Assembly: GCF_040605455.1 (NCBI RefSeq)
Contig: NZ_JBEXCV010000200.1
Span: 1 to 13,372 of the forward strand
Reading direction: 5' to 3'
DNA from: Embleya sp040605455
Lineage (GTDB): Bacteria; Actinomycetota; Actinomycetes; Streptomycetales; Streptomycetaceae
Length of the DNA: 13,372 nucleotides
Shown: in pieces, positions 7,051 to 13,372 of the stretch
Layout: the number at the start of each line of letters is the position of its first letter
Position numbering within the stretch: position 1 is the stretch's first letter
The notes under the pieces: generated by a model
What the model was told of the DNA's origin: nothing
What the model saw: only the letters and a program-made list of their open reading frames with translations
The model's database searches: none
Position numbers and translations under genes: made by a program

Positions 7051-7079
7051 TTGCATGTTATGACGGGTGGCGTTACCTT
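7051..7079 (+). promoter_or_regulatory. Putative marR promoter, leaderless geometry
   Basis: TTGCAT (7051-7056) and TACCTT (7074-7079) are 17 bases apart, and the ATG at 7086 follows the -10 by six bases. No ribosome-binding site precedes the ATG. The expected transcript therefore begins at the start codon. Confidence 0.45.
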
Positions 7080-7085
7080 GACGCG

Positions 7086-7457
7086 ATGAAGACCGAGGAG
7101 CCGCTGATCGAGAGCTGGCGCAACCTGTTGTCGCAGTACAGCCTGGTCGCCCATGAGCTCGATCGTGCCCTCCAGGCGGAGCACTGCCTGACGATGAGCG
7201 ACTACGAGGTCCTGGATCGCCTGATCGCCGCCGACGGCTGCAAGGCCCGCATCCACGACCTGGTCGGCGATCTGCACCTGAGCCAGAGCGCCTCCTCGCG
7301 CGCCGTCGCCCGACTGGAGAAGTGCGGCCTCGTGCAGCGCGCGATGTGCGACACCGACCGCCGGGGCGTGTTCGTCACCGCCACCGACCGCGGCCGGGCC
7401 CTGCACCTCGAAGCCCGCCGAACCCAACTCGCCGTCCTGCAAAAGCACCTGGCCTGA
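7086..7457 (+). CDS. MarR-family transcriptional regulator
   Basis: The 123-residue protein has the MarR fold: N-terminal dimerisation helices (LIESWRNLLSQYSLVAHEL) and a winged helix-turn-helix at about 50-107. The recognition helix region is LHLSQSASSRAVARLEKCG, and the wing is DTDRRGVFVTATDRG. It is shorter than the usual 140-150 residues because the last dimerisation helix is brief. I chose ATG 7086. The frame is open back to 6975, but the upstream part would only translate the operator region. Divergent from the MFS exporter, it is most likely its repressor, released by a small ligand that the pump removes, and it should also control itself through the dyad at 7001-7040. Several cysteines (in EHCL, DGCK, KCGL and MCDT) leave open a redox or electrophile response. 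Confidence 0.9.
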   Translation: MKTEEPLIESWRNLLSQYSLVAHELDRALQAEHCLTMSDYEVLDRLIAADGCKARIHDLVGDLHLSQSASSRAVARLEKCGLVQRAMCDTDRRGVFVTATDRGRALHLEARRTQLAVLQKHLA

Positions 7458-7511
7458 CGAGCCACACCGCCGACGGCCGCCCGGGCTCCGCAGGACGGGG
7501 CGGGGGTGGGA

Positions 7512-7517
7512 TAGCCT
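7512..7517 (+). promoter_or_regulatory. Putative -10 element of the GNAT gene, leaderless geometry
   Basis: TAGCCT lies seven bases before the ATG at 7525 and fits TAnnnT. The purine-rich GGGGGTGGGA further upstream is too far away to act as a ribosome-binding site. No good -35 is visible. Confidence 0.35.
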
Positions 7518-7524
7518 CGCCGGC

Positions 7525-7998
7525 ATGTCCGCTGCCCCGAAGGTCCGTGCCTATGTCCCCGCCGACGAGGACGCCGCGGTCGACGTCTGGTCCCGGGCGG
7601 GCCGCATCGCGCATCCGTTCATCCCGGGCGAGGGGGAAGGCGAACGCGAGCGGCAGATGCGCCAGACCTACCTCGTGCACGCCGACAACTGGGTCGCCGA
7701 GATCGACGGTCGGGTCGTCGCGCTCCTCGGTCTGATCCTCGGCGAGATCGACGGCGTGGACTCCGGCGAGATCGGCGGCCTGTTCGTGGCGCCCGAGGCG
7801 CAGGGCACCGGCGTGGGCCGACTGCTCGTCGAGCACGCGGCGACGCTGCACGGCGCGCTGACGCTGGAGGTGTACGAGAAGAACACCCGGGCGCGCCACT
7901 TCTACACCCGCGTCGGATTCACCGAGCACAGCCGTCGCACCGACGAGCCGTACGGCGAGGTCCTGCTCAAGCTCGTTCGCCCGGCACCGCGAGCCTGA
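7525..7998 (+). CDS. GNAT-family N-acetyltransferase
   Basis: This 157-residue protein has one GNAT domain covering almost its whole length. It would transfer an acetyl group from acetyl-CoA to an amine. The acetyl-CoA-binding motif A is visible as IGGLFVAPEAQGTGVGRLL (from residue 83, with the QGTGVG loop at 93-98). The C-terminal motif is LEVYEKNTRARHFYTRVGF. The segment AHPFIPGE near residue 29 resembles YjaB-like acetyltransferases, which is a suggestion only. The start is ATG 7525, with a -10-like element seven bases before it. It follows the MarR gene on the same strand after 67 bases but seems to have its own promoter. It ends before a strong hairpin. The substrate is unknown; a detoxification role beside the efflux pair is possible. 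Confidence 0.9.
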   Translation: MSAAPKVRAYVPADEDAAVDVWSRAGRIAHPFIPGEGEGERERQMRQTYLVHADNWVAEIDGRVVALLGLILGEIDGVDSGEIGGLFVAPEAQGTGVGRLLVEHAATLHGALTLEVYEKNTRARHFYTRVGFTEHSRRTDEPYGEVLLKLVRPAPRA

Positions 7999-8000
7999 AC

Positions 8001-8030
8001 CGGCCCGGCGAGCCCCGGCCCGGCGAGCCC
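8001..8030. repeat. Tandem duplication of a 15-base unit
   Basis: CGGCCCGGCGAGCCC occurs twice in direct succession immediately after the GNAT stop codon. It is non-coding and its role is unknown. It may be a slippage product. Confidence 0.8.
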
Positions 8031-8065
8031 CGGGCCCGACACCGCAGGGCCGAACCCGGGGCCGA

Positions 8066-8104
8066 CCCGTCCGGCCGGAGGGACGTGCGCTCCGGCCGGA
8101 CGGG
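8066..8104. terminator. Bidirectional terminator hairpin, 15-bp perfect stem
   Basis: CCCGTCCGGCCGGAG pairs perfectly with CTCCGGCCGGACGGG across a 9-base loop. It lies between the convergent ends of the GNAT gene (7998) and the secreted-protein gene (8141), so it serves both. Confidence 0.85.
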
Positions 8105-8140
8105 CATCGGGCGATGGCGTGCGCCGGCCCGATTCGCGCT

Positions 8141-8539
8141 CTACCGGCCGTAGTCCCGGCCGACGACGAGGGGCTGCCCGGCCGAATCGGCACTGGCCAG
8201 GTCCTGCCCGGCATCGATCCGGCCCTGCACCGCGTACTGGTAACACGGGAAGCGGATACAGACGACGGACCGGCTCACGCCGTGCAGCACGGGAAACCCG
8301 GTGCGGTTGGCGATCGAGAGCACCGGTCGGGTGACGGTGTACCCGGCGTCACCGCGATCCTCGATCACCCGTGCGGGAACCACGGTCCGCGTCCCGCTCA
8401 GGTTGTGGCCGCTGTAGACGCACAGACTGGCCGCGGGGCAGGACTCGGCGGCGGCGCCGGCGGTCGGGGCGAGAGCCAGTGTGCCCAGGAGCGTACCTGC
8501 GGCGGCGCCGGCGGCGATGGTGGCCAATTTACGCATCAT
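8141..8539 (-). CDS. Small secreted four-cysteine protein of unknown function
   Basis: The 132-residue product begins with a clear Sec signal peptide: MMRK, then a hydrophobic alanine/glycine/leucine core, and a likely cleavage after about residue 29-31 in TAGAAA. The mature part of about 101 residues has four cysteines (34, 40, 94, 99), fitting two disulfides, and no membrane segment. The start CPAASLCVYSG resembles the opening of peptidase-inhibitor I36-like small exported proteins of streptomycetes. The rest, with RPVLSIANRTGFPVLHG and CIRFPCYQY, matches nothing I can name. The start is ATG 8539 with GAGGA seven bases upstream. The frame stays open to 8755, but that part is not protein-like. 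The gene stands alone between two non-coding stretches. Function is not assigned. Confidence 0.78.
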   Translation of the reverse strand: MMRKLATIAAGAAAGTLLGTLALAPTAGAAAESCPAASLCVYSGHNLSGTRTVVPARVIEDRGDAGYTVTRPVLSIANRTGFPVLHGVSRSVVCIRFPCYQYAVQGRIDAGQDLASADSAGQPLVVGRDYGR

Positions 8540-9009
8540 GCGAGTGTCCTCACTTTCGATGGGTCGAGCGGTCGACGAGGCGAACCGGTCGACGGGTCGA
8601 CGGGTTGTACGTCGGATCTGCGACGGTTGGTTGGCGCGGTCCGACGCAGGCCACGGTTCCGTATCGACAGCACTGTGTGAAACCACATTTACGGACAGTG
8701 GCGAACCATGTCGTTTCGGCCGGGTCGCCGACCGCCGACACCCGTTCGGAATCACGGTGTAATCGATCGACTACGGGCAGTGGATCCCAGGAAATCGCCC
8801 CACCGACGTCCGCCGGCAGGCTCGCCCGGTGACCCCTCGCGCACCGGATCGAGCGGTTCACCCATTCGCTTTCGGCCACGTCCCCCTGGCCGAAACCGCC
8901 ACGACCACCGCGCGGCCACAGCCGGCACCCACTGGCGGCACCCACCCGACTCCCACCCACTCGACCCGCCCACCCCGGCAGTCGATCCCGCCCACGAAGG
9001 GGCGGACGC
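8540..9009. other. Non-coding stretch between the secreted-protein gene and ppdK
   Basis: No convincing gene lies here on either strand. The minus-strand leader of the secreted-protein gene has several GTCGAC-like repeats (about 8563-8605). An inverted repeat CACTGT/ACAGTG spans 8671-8700. A candidate terminator for ppdK lies at 8870-8895. I see no clear promoter. Confidence 0.5.
8870..8895 (-). terminator. Candidate ppdK terminator hairpin
   Basis: TTTCGGCCA and TGGCCGAAA form a perfect 9-bp stem with an 8-base loop, about 115 bases beyond the ppdK stop. It is weaker than the other hairpins in the window, and no other candidate was seen for this gene. Confidence 0.4.
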
Positions 9010-11700
9010 TCAGCGCGAATCCGCATCCTTCGCGTTCGCCACGGCGGCACGGCCGGCCGCCAGGCGGGCGGCCGGCAGTCGGAACGGTGAGCAGGACAGG
9101 TAGTCCACGCCGACCTCGTGGAAGAACCGGATCGACTCCGGGTCGCCCGCGTGTTCCCCGCACACGCCGATCCGCAGCCCCGGACTCGCCCGCCGACCCT
9201 CCTGGGTTGCGAGGTCGACCAGCCGGCCGACGCCCTCGCGGTCGATGGTCTCGAACGGCGAGACGTCGAGGATGCCCCGGTCCAGGTAGCCGGCCAGGAA
9301 GGACGCCTCGGCATCGTCGCGGGACAGACCCCAGGTGGTCTGCGTCAGGTCGTTGGTGCCGAACGAGAAGAAGTCCACGACCGGCGCGATGGTCGCGGCG
9401 GTCAGCGCGGCCCTGGGCAGTTCGATCATGGTGCCCACCGGGCAGCGCACCGGTGTCCCGGCCGCCTGTCCGACCTCGGCCAGGACCCGTTCGACCTCCG
9501 CGCGCACGATGCGCAGTTCCTCGACGGTGGCCACCAGCGGGATCATGATCTCCGCCCGCGGGTCACCGCCGGCGCGCACCCGCGCGACCACCGCTTCCCC
9601 GATGGCCCGCACCTGAGTGGCCACCAGCCCGGGGGTGGTCAGCGCCAGCCGTACCCCACGCAGACCCAGCATCGGATTCTGCTCGTGCAGGCGCTCGATC
9701 GCCTCGTGCACGCGCACCGCACGCGGCTCGGGCTCCTCGCCCCGAGCCCGGATTCGGGCCAGCCGGACCGCCGACTCGGTGTGGTCGGGCAGGAATTCGT
9801 GCAGTGGCGGGTCCAGCAGCCGGATGGTCACGGGCAGGCCGTCCATCGCCGCGAGCAGTTCGGTGAAGTCCTCGCGCTGGAGCGGCAGCAGGGCGTCCAG
9901 GGCGAGCCGACGGTCGGCGTCGGTGCGGGCCAGGATCAGGTCCTCGACGAGGGGTCGACGCGGGCCCAGGAACATGTGCTCGGTACGACACAGCCCGATT
10001 CCGCGGGCGCCGAAGCGCCGGGCCCGGGCCGCGTCCTGGGCCGTGTCGGCATTCGCCAGGACGTGCAATCGCCGTACCGCGTCCGCCTGCTCCAGGAAGC
10101 GGGCGACCGCCTCGACCACGCCGGCGGAGCGTACACCGGTCTCCAGGTAGCGGGTGACCGACGAAGGCACCAGTGGCAGCGCGCCCGCGTACACGGTGCC
10201 GGCCGTACCGTCCACCGAGACGGTGTCACCCTGTTCGAGCACCGTCCCGTCGGCGCCGGTGCAGCGTTTGCCCTCGACGTCGATGTCCAGGTCGGCCGCG
10301 CCGCACACGCAGACCTTGCCCATGCCGCGGGCCACCACCGCCGCGTGGCTGGTCTTGCCGCCCCGGCCGGTCACCACGGCCTCGGCGGCGATCATGCCGG
10401 GCAGATCGTCCGGGCTGGTCTCCGGGCGGACCAGCACGACCCGTTCGCCGGTCGCGGCCCGCCGGGTGGCCTCGGCCATGTCGAACACCACCGCGCCGAC
10501 CGCAGCGCCCGGCGAGGCCGGGACACCGTGCGCCAGCGGTGCGGCGTCCGCGTGCGCGTCGAAGCGCGGGAAGGTCAGCTGGTCCAACTGCCTGCCGTCC
10601 ACCCGGGCGAGTGCCTGCGACCAGGTGATCGTGCCCTCGTCCACGAGCGCGCAGGCGATCCGGAAGGCGGCCTCGGCGGTCCGCTTGCCCACCCGGGTCT
10701 GCAAAACCCACAACCGGCCGCGTTCGATGGTGAACTCGACGTCGCACAGGTCGCGATAGTGCGCTTCGAGCAGCCGCAACACCGCGATCAGGCGTTCGTA
10801 CGAGGAGGGGTCCAGCCGTTCGAGGTTCTGGAGCGGCAGCGCGTCGCGGACCCCGGAGACCACGTCCTCGCCCTGCGCGTCGGGCAGGTAGTCGCCGTAC
10901 ACCCCGGCCCGCCCGGTGCCGGGGTCGCGGGTGAACGCGACGCCGGTGCCCGAGTCCGGTCCCGAGTTGCCGAAGACCATCGCCTGTACCGTCACCGCGG
11001 TGCCCAGGTCGTCCGGGATGTGCTCGCGCCGCCGATAGACCCTGGCCCGCTCGCCGTTCCAGGACCGAAAGACCGCCAGGACGGCGCCGGCGAGTTGTTC
11101 GCGCGGGTCCTGCGGAAACTCCTCACCCGCGTCCTCACGGACGATGCGCCCAAACTCCCCGACGATCTCGGTCAACTCCCCGACGCCCAGCCCGAGATCG
11201 TCGGCCACGCCCAGGCGCAGCCGATATCGGGTGAGTACCTCCTCGAAGCGCGCCGCGGGCACGCCCAGCACGGTGGCTCCGTACATCTGCACCAGGCGGC
11301 GATACGAATCCCACGCGAAGCGTTCCCGGCCGCTCGCCGCGGCCAGGCCGAGCACCGAGGCGTCGTTGAGGCCGACGTCGAGGATCGTGTCCATCATGCC
11401 GGGCATGGAGAACCGGGCCCCGGAGCGCACCGAGACCAGCAACGGGTCGTCGGCCGCTCCCAGCCGCCGCCCGATGGAGTGCTCCAGGCGGGCGAGGTGT
11501 TCGGCGATCTCGTCCGCCAGTGCGCTCGGCGGCGCGCCCGTGCGCAGGAAGACCCGACACGCGTCCGTGCCGATCGTGAATCCGGGCGGCACGGGCAGCC
11601 CCAGCCGGGTCATCTCGGCGAGGTTCGCCCCTTTGCCACCGAGCAGTTCGGCCTGCTCCCTGGAGCCTTCGCCGAAGTCGTACACGTAGGCGGTCGCCAT
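9010..11700 (-). CDS. ppdK: Pyruvate, phosphate dikinase
   Basis: The enzyme interconverts pyruvate + ATP + phosphate and phosphoenolpyruvate + AMP + pyrophosphate. At 896 residues it has normal length. The N-terminal ATP-grasp domain shows GGKGANLAEMTRLGLPVPPG (21-40), SVRSGARFSMPGMMDTILD and GNSGPDSGTGVAFTRDP. The swivelling phosphohistidine domain has TGRGGKTSHAAVVARGMG with H452. The C-terminal PEP/pyruvate barrel has CRTEHMF, GTNDLTQTTWG and GVCGEHAGDP with the catalytic C847. The site motif reads GGKTSH where many family members have GGMTSH. I start at ATG 11700, six bases after AAGGG. ATG 11706 is possible but abuts the ribosome-binding site. The gene stands alone with a long upstream gap. 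Neighbouring dnaK-grpE-DUF1876 suggests an anaplerotic or pyrophosphate-using role under stress or oxygen limitation, as for ppdK in the dormancy clusters of streptomycetes. Confidence 0.97.
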   Translation of the reverse strand: MATAYVYDFGEGSREQAELLGGKGANLAEMTRLGLPVPPGFTIGTDACRVFLRTGAPPSALADEIAEHLARLEHSIGRRLGAADDPLLVSVRSGARFSMPGMMDTILDVGLNDASVLGLAAASGRERFAWDSYRRLVQMYGATVLGVPAARFEEVLTRYRLRLGVADDLGLGVGELTEIVGEFGRIVREDAGEEFPQDPREQLAGAVLAVFRSWNGERARVYRRREHIPDDLGTAVTVQAMVFGNSGPDSGTGVAFTRDPGTGRAGVYGDYLPDAQGEDVVSGVRDALPLQNLERLDPSSYERLIAVLRLLEAHYRDLCDVEFTIERGRLWVLQTRVGKRTAEAAFRIACALVDEGTITWSQALARVDGRQLDQLTFPRFDAHADAAPLAHGVPASPGAAVGAVVFDMAEATRRAATGERVVLVRPETSPDDLPGMIAAEAVVTGRGGKTSHAAVVARGMGKVCVCGAADLDIDVEGKRCTGADGTVLEQGDTVSVDGTAGTVYAGALPLVPSSVTRYLETGVRSAGVVEAVARFLEQADAVRRLHVLANADTAQDAARARRFGARGIGLCRTEHMFLGPRRPLVEDLILARTDADRRLALDALLPLQREDFTELLAAMDGLPVTIRLLDPPLHEFLPDHTESAVRLARIRARGEEPEPRAVRVHEAIERLHEQNPMLGLRGVRLALTTPGLVATQVRAIGEAVVARVRAGGDPRAEIMIPLVATVEELRIVRAEVERVLAEVGQAAGTPVRCPVGTMIELPRAALTAATIAPVVDFFSFGTNDLTQTTWGLSRDDAEASFLAGYLDRGILDVSPFETIDREGVGRLVDLATQEGRRASPGLRIGVCGEHAGDPESIRFFHEVGVDYLSCSPFRLPAARLAAGRAAVANAKDADSR

Positions 11701-11706
11701 GGGCAT

Positions 11707-12238
11707 CCCTTCCCGCGCGGTGGGCCCGCGAAGAACGGTGCCCGTACCGACGCGTGCCGCCGGGCGCGACCGGCGCGGATGCCCGTCCGGTCCGCCGAAA
11801 CTCGCCGGGGTCCCCGCATGGGCTCCGAACGCGCACGTCCACGGCCCACGAACACCCGCCGCGATCGTCACGACGTCGACACCGGCTGTCTTTCAGGGTA
11901 GCCGAGGCGGGGCGGCGCCGGCGCAGCGAGTCCCGGCGGCCGGCGGGCCGCCCGGGACGATCCGCGGCGGTCCTCGGGCTGCCGGTCGACGGCCGCCACA
12001 GCCCGGGAGGAGCACGTCCGCGATCCACCGCTCCAGGTCGGAGAGGTTCGGGAAACACGGATGCGCTCGAACCGATGAAGCCCGCCACGCCGGCCTCCGC
12101 AACGGTGATCACGTTTGACCACACACGGTAATCACTCGATCGCGCCAAGGGTATCGTCGCCGTCGACGCCCCGCCACAAACCCCGGAATACCGAGGACTA
12201 CGCCCAAAAGCCCCCGGTGCGTTTTCGACGCACACGAG
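11707..12238. other. Non-coding upstream region of ppdK
   Basis: About 530 bases hold no gene I can support on either strand. On the minus strand a TACCCT element (11895-11900) could be a -10 for ppdK, which would give a leader of nearly 190 bases. No good -35 accompanies it. Two near-identical decamers, CGGTGATCAC (12103-12112) and CGGTAATCAC (12126-12135), lie 23 bases apart and may be regulator sites. One minus-strand frame near 12000-12100 contains a protein-like piece (NLSDLERWIADVLLPG), too short and isolated to call. Confidence 0.45.
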
Positions 12239-12275
12239 CCGGCCCCGCCGGCCGCGTCGCGGCCGGCGGGGCCGG
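12239..12275 (-). terminator. Terminator hairpin of the dnaK-grpE-DUF1876 operon, 17-bp stem
   Basis: CCGGCCCCGCCGGCCGC pairs perfectly with GCGGCCGGCGGGGCCGG across GTC. The hairpin starts 15 bases beyond the DUF1876 stop. It is the most stable hairpin I see in the window and marks the end of the operon. Confidence 0.85.
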
Positions 12276-12290
12276 ACCCTGGCTCGGGGA

Positions 12291-12557
12291 CTACGCGAGG
12301 GACTGCACCGGCCGACGGGTGGACGTCTCGATCTCGCCCGCCGCCTTGTCCAGCAACTGCCGGGTCAGGTCGGTCAATGCCCGCGCGGCGGCGATCTCCT
12401 CGCCGACCTGCGGCTGGTCGGGGTCGTCCGGGAAGCGGCTCGCGTGCGCATGCGAGCGCAACTCCGTTCCGTCCCGCAGCCGAAGGAGCGCGGCCGCCTC
12501 GGTTCGCTTGCCGTCCTCCTTGAACTCCATCTCGATGTGCCATCCGACGATCTGCAT
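12291..12557 (-). CDS. DUF1876 (dsRBD-fold, Rv1738-like) stress protein
   Basis: The 88-residue product matches the DUF1876 pattern along its length: VGWHIEMEFKEDGKRTEAAA, then LLRLRDGTELRSHAHASR, PQVGEEIAAARAL and a C-terminal helix LTRQLLDKAAGEIE. The family has a double-stranded-RNA-binding-like fold. Its mycobacterial member Rv1738 is strongly induced by hypoxia and resembles ribosome hibernation factors in structure, but the molecular role is not settled. The start is ATG 12557 with GGAGG eight bases upstream. A longer frame to 12611 lacks such a site. It lies 99 bases after grpE on the same strand, without a hairpin between, and ends at the operon terminator. I infer co-transcription with dnaK and grpE. 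Confidence 0.88.
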   Translation of the reverse strand: MQIVGWHIEMEFKEDGKRTEAAALLRLRDGTELRSHAHASRFPDDPDQPQVGEEIAAARALTDLTRQLLDKAAGEIETSTRRPVQSLA

Positions 12558-12656
12558 GAGTGTCGCCTCCAAGCCCCCGGTCCGGTCGGTGCCGGTCGTG
12601 CCCCTCCGCACCGGCGTGGTGCGTCCTGCCGCACCGCGATGCCCCGCTCCCTTCCG

Positions 12657-13247
12657 TCACCTCGATTCGCGTCCCGCGTCCTTGTCGACGCGATCACCCG
12701 TCGCCGGATCCCCGCTCGCCCGCTCGCCGCCCGGCGGCGGTCCGCTCACCGTGACCCGGGCCGGGCGCAGCAGCCGATCCCCCACGCGGTAGCCCGGCGT
12801 GTGCACCACCGAACAGATCGGCGGATTCACCCCGGGCTCGACCCGGTACACCAACGCGTCGTGGATGTGCGGGTCGAACTCGTCCCCTACCGTGCCGAAT
12901 CCACGCAACCCCAGCGTCGCGAGCGTGTCCTGCAGAGCGTCCACCGCACCGGCCACTCCGGGCGTCGTCTCACCGGCGGCGCGAGCCCGGTCGAAGTCGT
13001 CGAGCACCGACAGCAGCGGCGTGAGCACATTGGCCAGCGCGACCTCGCGCACCGCGAGCCGATCCCGGCGTACATGTGCGCGATAGGCGCCGTAGTCGGC
13101 CTGGAGCAGCCGCAGTTCGTCCACCCGCTCGCTCAGCTGCCCGCGCAGCGCCGCGATCTCGGCCAGCAGTGCGGCCAGGATCGGCGACTGCGGATGCTCG
13201 ACGGGGACCGGCAACAGCCGCCCCGAGCCGGGGGAGGTCCGGTTCAC
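12657..13247 (-). CDS. grpE: GrpE, nucleotide exchange factor for DnaK (probably a second copy)
   Basis: GrpE releases ADP from DnaK as a homodimer in the cytoplasm. The 196 residues show a long helix at about 22-65 (ILAALLAEIAALRGQLSERV, then ADYGAYRAHVRRDR). The four-helix region carries NVLTPLLSVLDDFDRARAAG (73-92), and the beta-wing holds GFGTVGDEFDPHIHDAL and PGYRVGDRLLRPARVTVS. The usual long acidic N-terminus is missing, and the tail after residue 168 is hydrophilic and unrelated to the core. The start is GTG 13247 with GGGAGG nine bases upstream. Its GTGA overlaps the dnaK stop, so the two are translationally coupled. The standard actinomycete order is dnaK-grpE-dnaJ-hspR. Here DUF1876 and a terminator follow instead, so this is likely an accessory paralogue. 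Confidence 0.93.
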   Translation of the reverse strand: MNRTSPGSGRLLPVPVEHPQSPILAALLAEIAALRGQLSERVDELRLLQADYGAYRAHVRRDRLAVREVALANVLTPLLSVLDDFDRARAAGETTPGVAGAVDALQDTLATLGLRGFGTVGDEFDPHIHDALVYRVEPGVNPPICSVVHTPGYRVGDRLLRPARVTVSGPPPGGERASGDPATGDRVDKDAGRESR

Positions 13248-13372
13248 GCGGTCCCACCTCCCTGCTTGTCGTCGTCAACGATCTCGGCGTCCACGACGTC
13301 GTCGTCGGCAGTGTTGCCCGCGGCGTCGCCGGTCGAACCGGCCGCACCCTCGGCGCCGGGCTGGGCGTTCGC
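13244..13372 (-). CDS. dnaK: DnaK C-terminal end (partial, cut by the window edge)
   Basis: Only the last 42 residues are inside the window. They form the disordered, alanine/glycine-rich acidic tail of Hsp70: ANAQPGAEGAAGSTGDAAGN, then DDDVVDAEIVDDDK and the end QGGGTA. The DDVVDAEIVDD motif is the hallmark of bacterial DnaK C-termini, where it contributes to chaperone efficiency. The frame is open to the window edge, and the stop TGA (13244-13246) overlaps the GTG start of grpE. The position directly upstream of grpE confirms the call. The ATPase and substrate domains cannot be checked here. Confidence 0.88.
   Translation of the reverse strand, partial: ANAQPGAEGAAGSTGDAAGNTADDDVVDAEIVDDDKQGGGTA

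Noticed and set aside
6146..7063. Plus-strand frame opposite the MFS gene encoding a glutamate/glutamine/glycine-rich protein
   Set aside because: Its composition is that of an antisense translation of membrane-helix codons, with no start signal or family resemblance.
8671..8700. Inverted repeat CACTGT/ACAGTG with an 18-base spacer
   Set aside because: Six-base arms with a long spacer are easily found by chance, and no promoter or gene start is linked to it.
9118..11901. Very long plus-strand open frame (927 codons) opposite ppdK
   Set aside because: It is the antisense shadow of ppdK, whose catalytic motifs are all present on the minus strand. Long antisense frames are expected in GC-rich genes.
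11893..12102. Minus-strand 69-codon frame containing NLSDLERWIADVLLPG
   Set aside because: The protein-like part is short, the rest is proline/arginine-rich, and no ribosome-binding site or homologue could be recognised. A gene relic is possible but not supported.
12190..12222. GGGGGCTTTTGGGCG on the minus strand, resembling half of a DosR/DevR box
   Set aside because: The second half does not match, and the site is about 500 bases from ppdK and beyond the operon terminator, so there is no promoter for it to control.

Overview
The window is high-GC DNA with GTG starts, strongly GC-biased third codon positions and SpoIIE-type phosphatase, DUF5937 and DUF1876 proteins. Together these point to a streptomycete-like actinomycete chromosome, probably an accessory or stress-related region rather than the conserved core. 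No species can be named from the sequence alone.

Layout, left to right. (1) 95-891, minus strand: an SRPBCC/AHSA1-like protein and an ArsR-type repressor, translationally coupled, with two 18-bp inverted repeats upstream that look like operators. (2) About 1000-1843: gene debris with a sortase-anchor-like tail, and a minus-strand Mrr-type nuclease whose catalytic lysine position reads arginine. (3) 1941-3689, plus: a GAF-SpoIIE phosphatase-HATPase fusion of the partner-switching type, with a problem at its 5' end. (4) 3690-4317: mostly non-coding, with a probable fragment of a decayed response regulator. (5) 4318-5334, plus: a DUF5937/ArsR-like regulator, ending at a perfect 15-bp hairpin shared with the convergent MFS gene. 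(6) 5492-7457: a DHA2-type MFS exporter divergent from a MarR regulator. The AT-rich gap between them holds a 40-bp dyad of CATTnAATG elements and promoters suggesting leaderless mRNAs. (7) 7525-7998: a GNAT acetyltransferase, then another 15-bp hairpin. (8) 8141-8539, minus: a small secreted four-cysteine protein. (9) 9010-11700, minus: pyruvate phosphate dikinase. (10) 12291-13372, minus: the end of dnaK, then grpE and a DUF1876 (Rv1738-like) gene, closed by a 17-bp hairpin.

Two themes connect the genes. One is a set of small repressor-plus-effector modules: ArsR/SRPBCC and MarR/MFS. The other is a stress or dormancy block, dnaK-grpE-DUF1876 beside ppdK, that recalls the hypoxia/dormancy regulons of mycobacteria and streptomycetes. 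The most original observations are the regulatory DNA between the MFS and MarR genes, the 9-bp CATTGAATG element it shares with the ArsR/SRPBCC promoter 6 kb away, and the Lys-to-Arg change in the nuclease. I see no phage, transposon, CRISPR array or RNA gene, and no clearly new multi-gene system.
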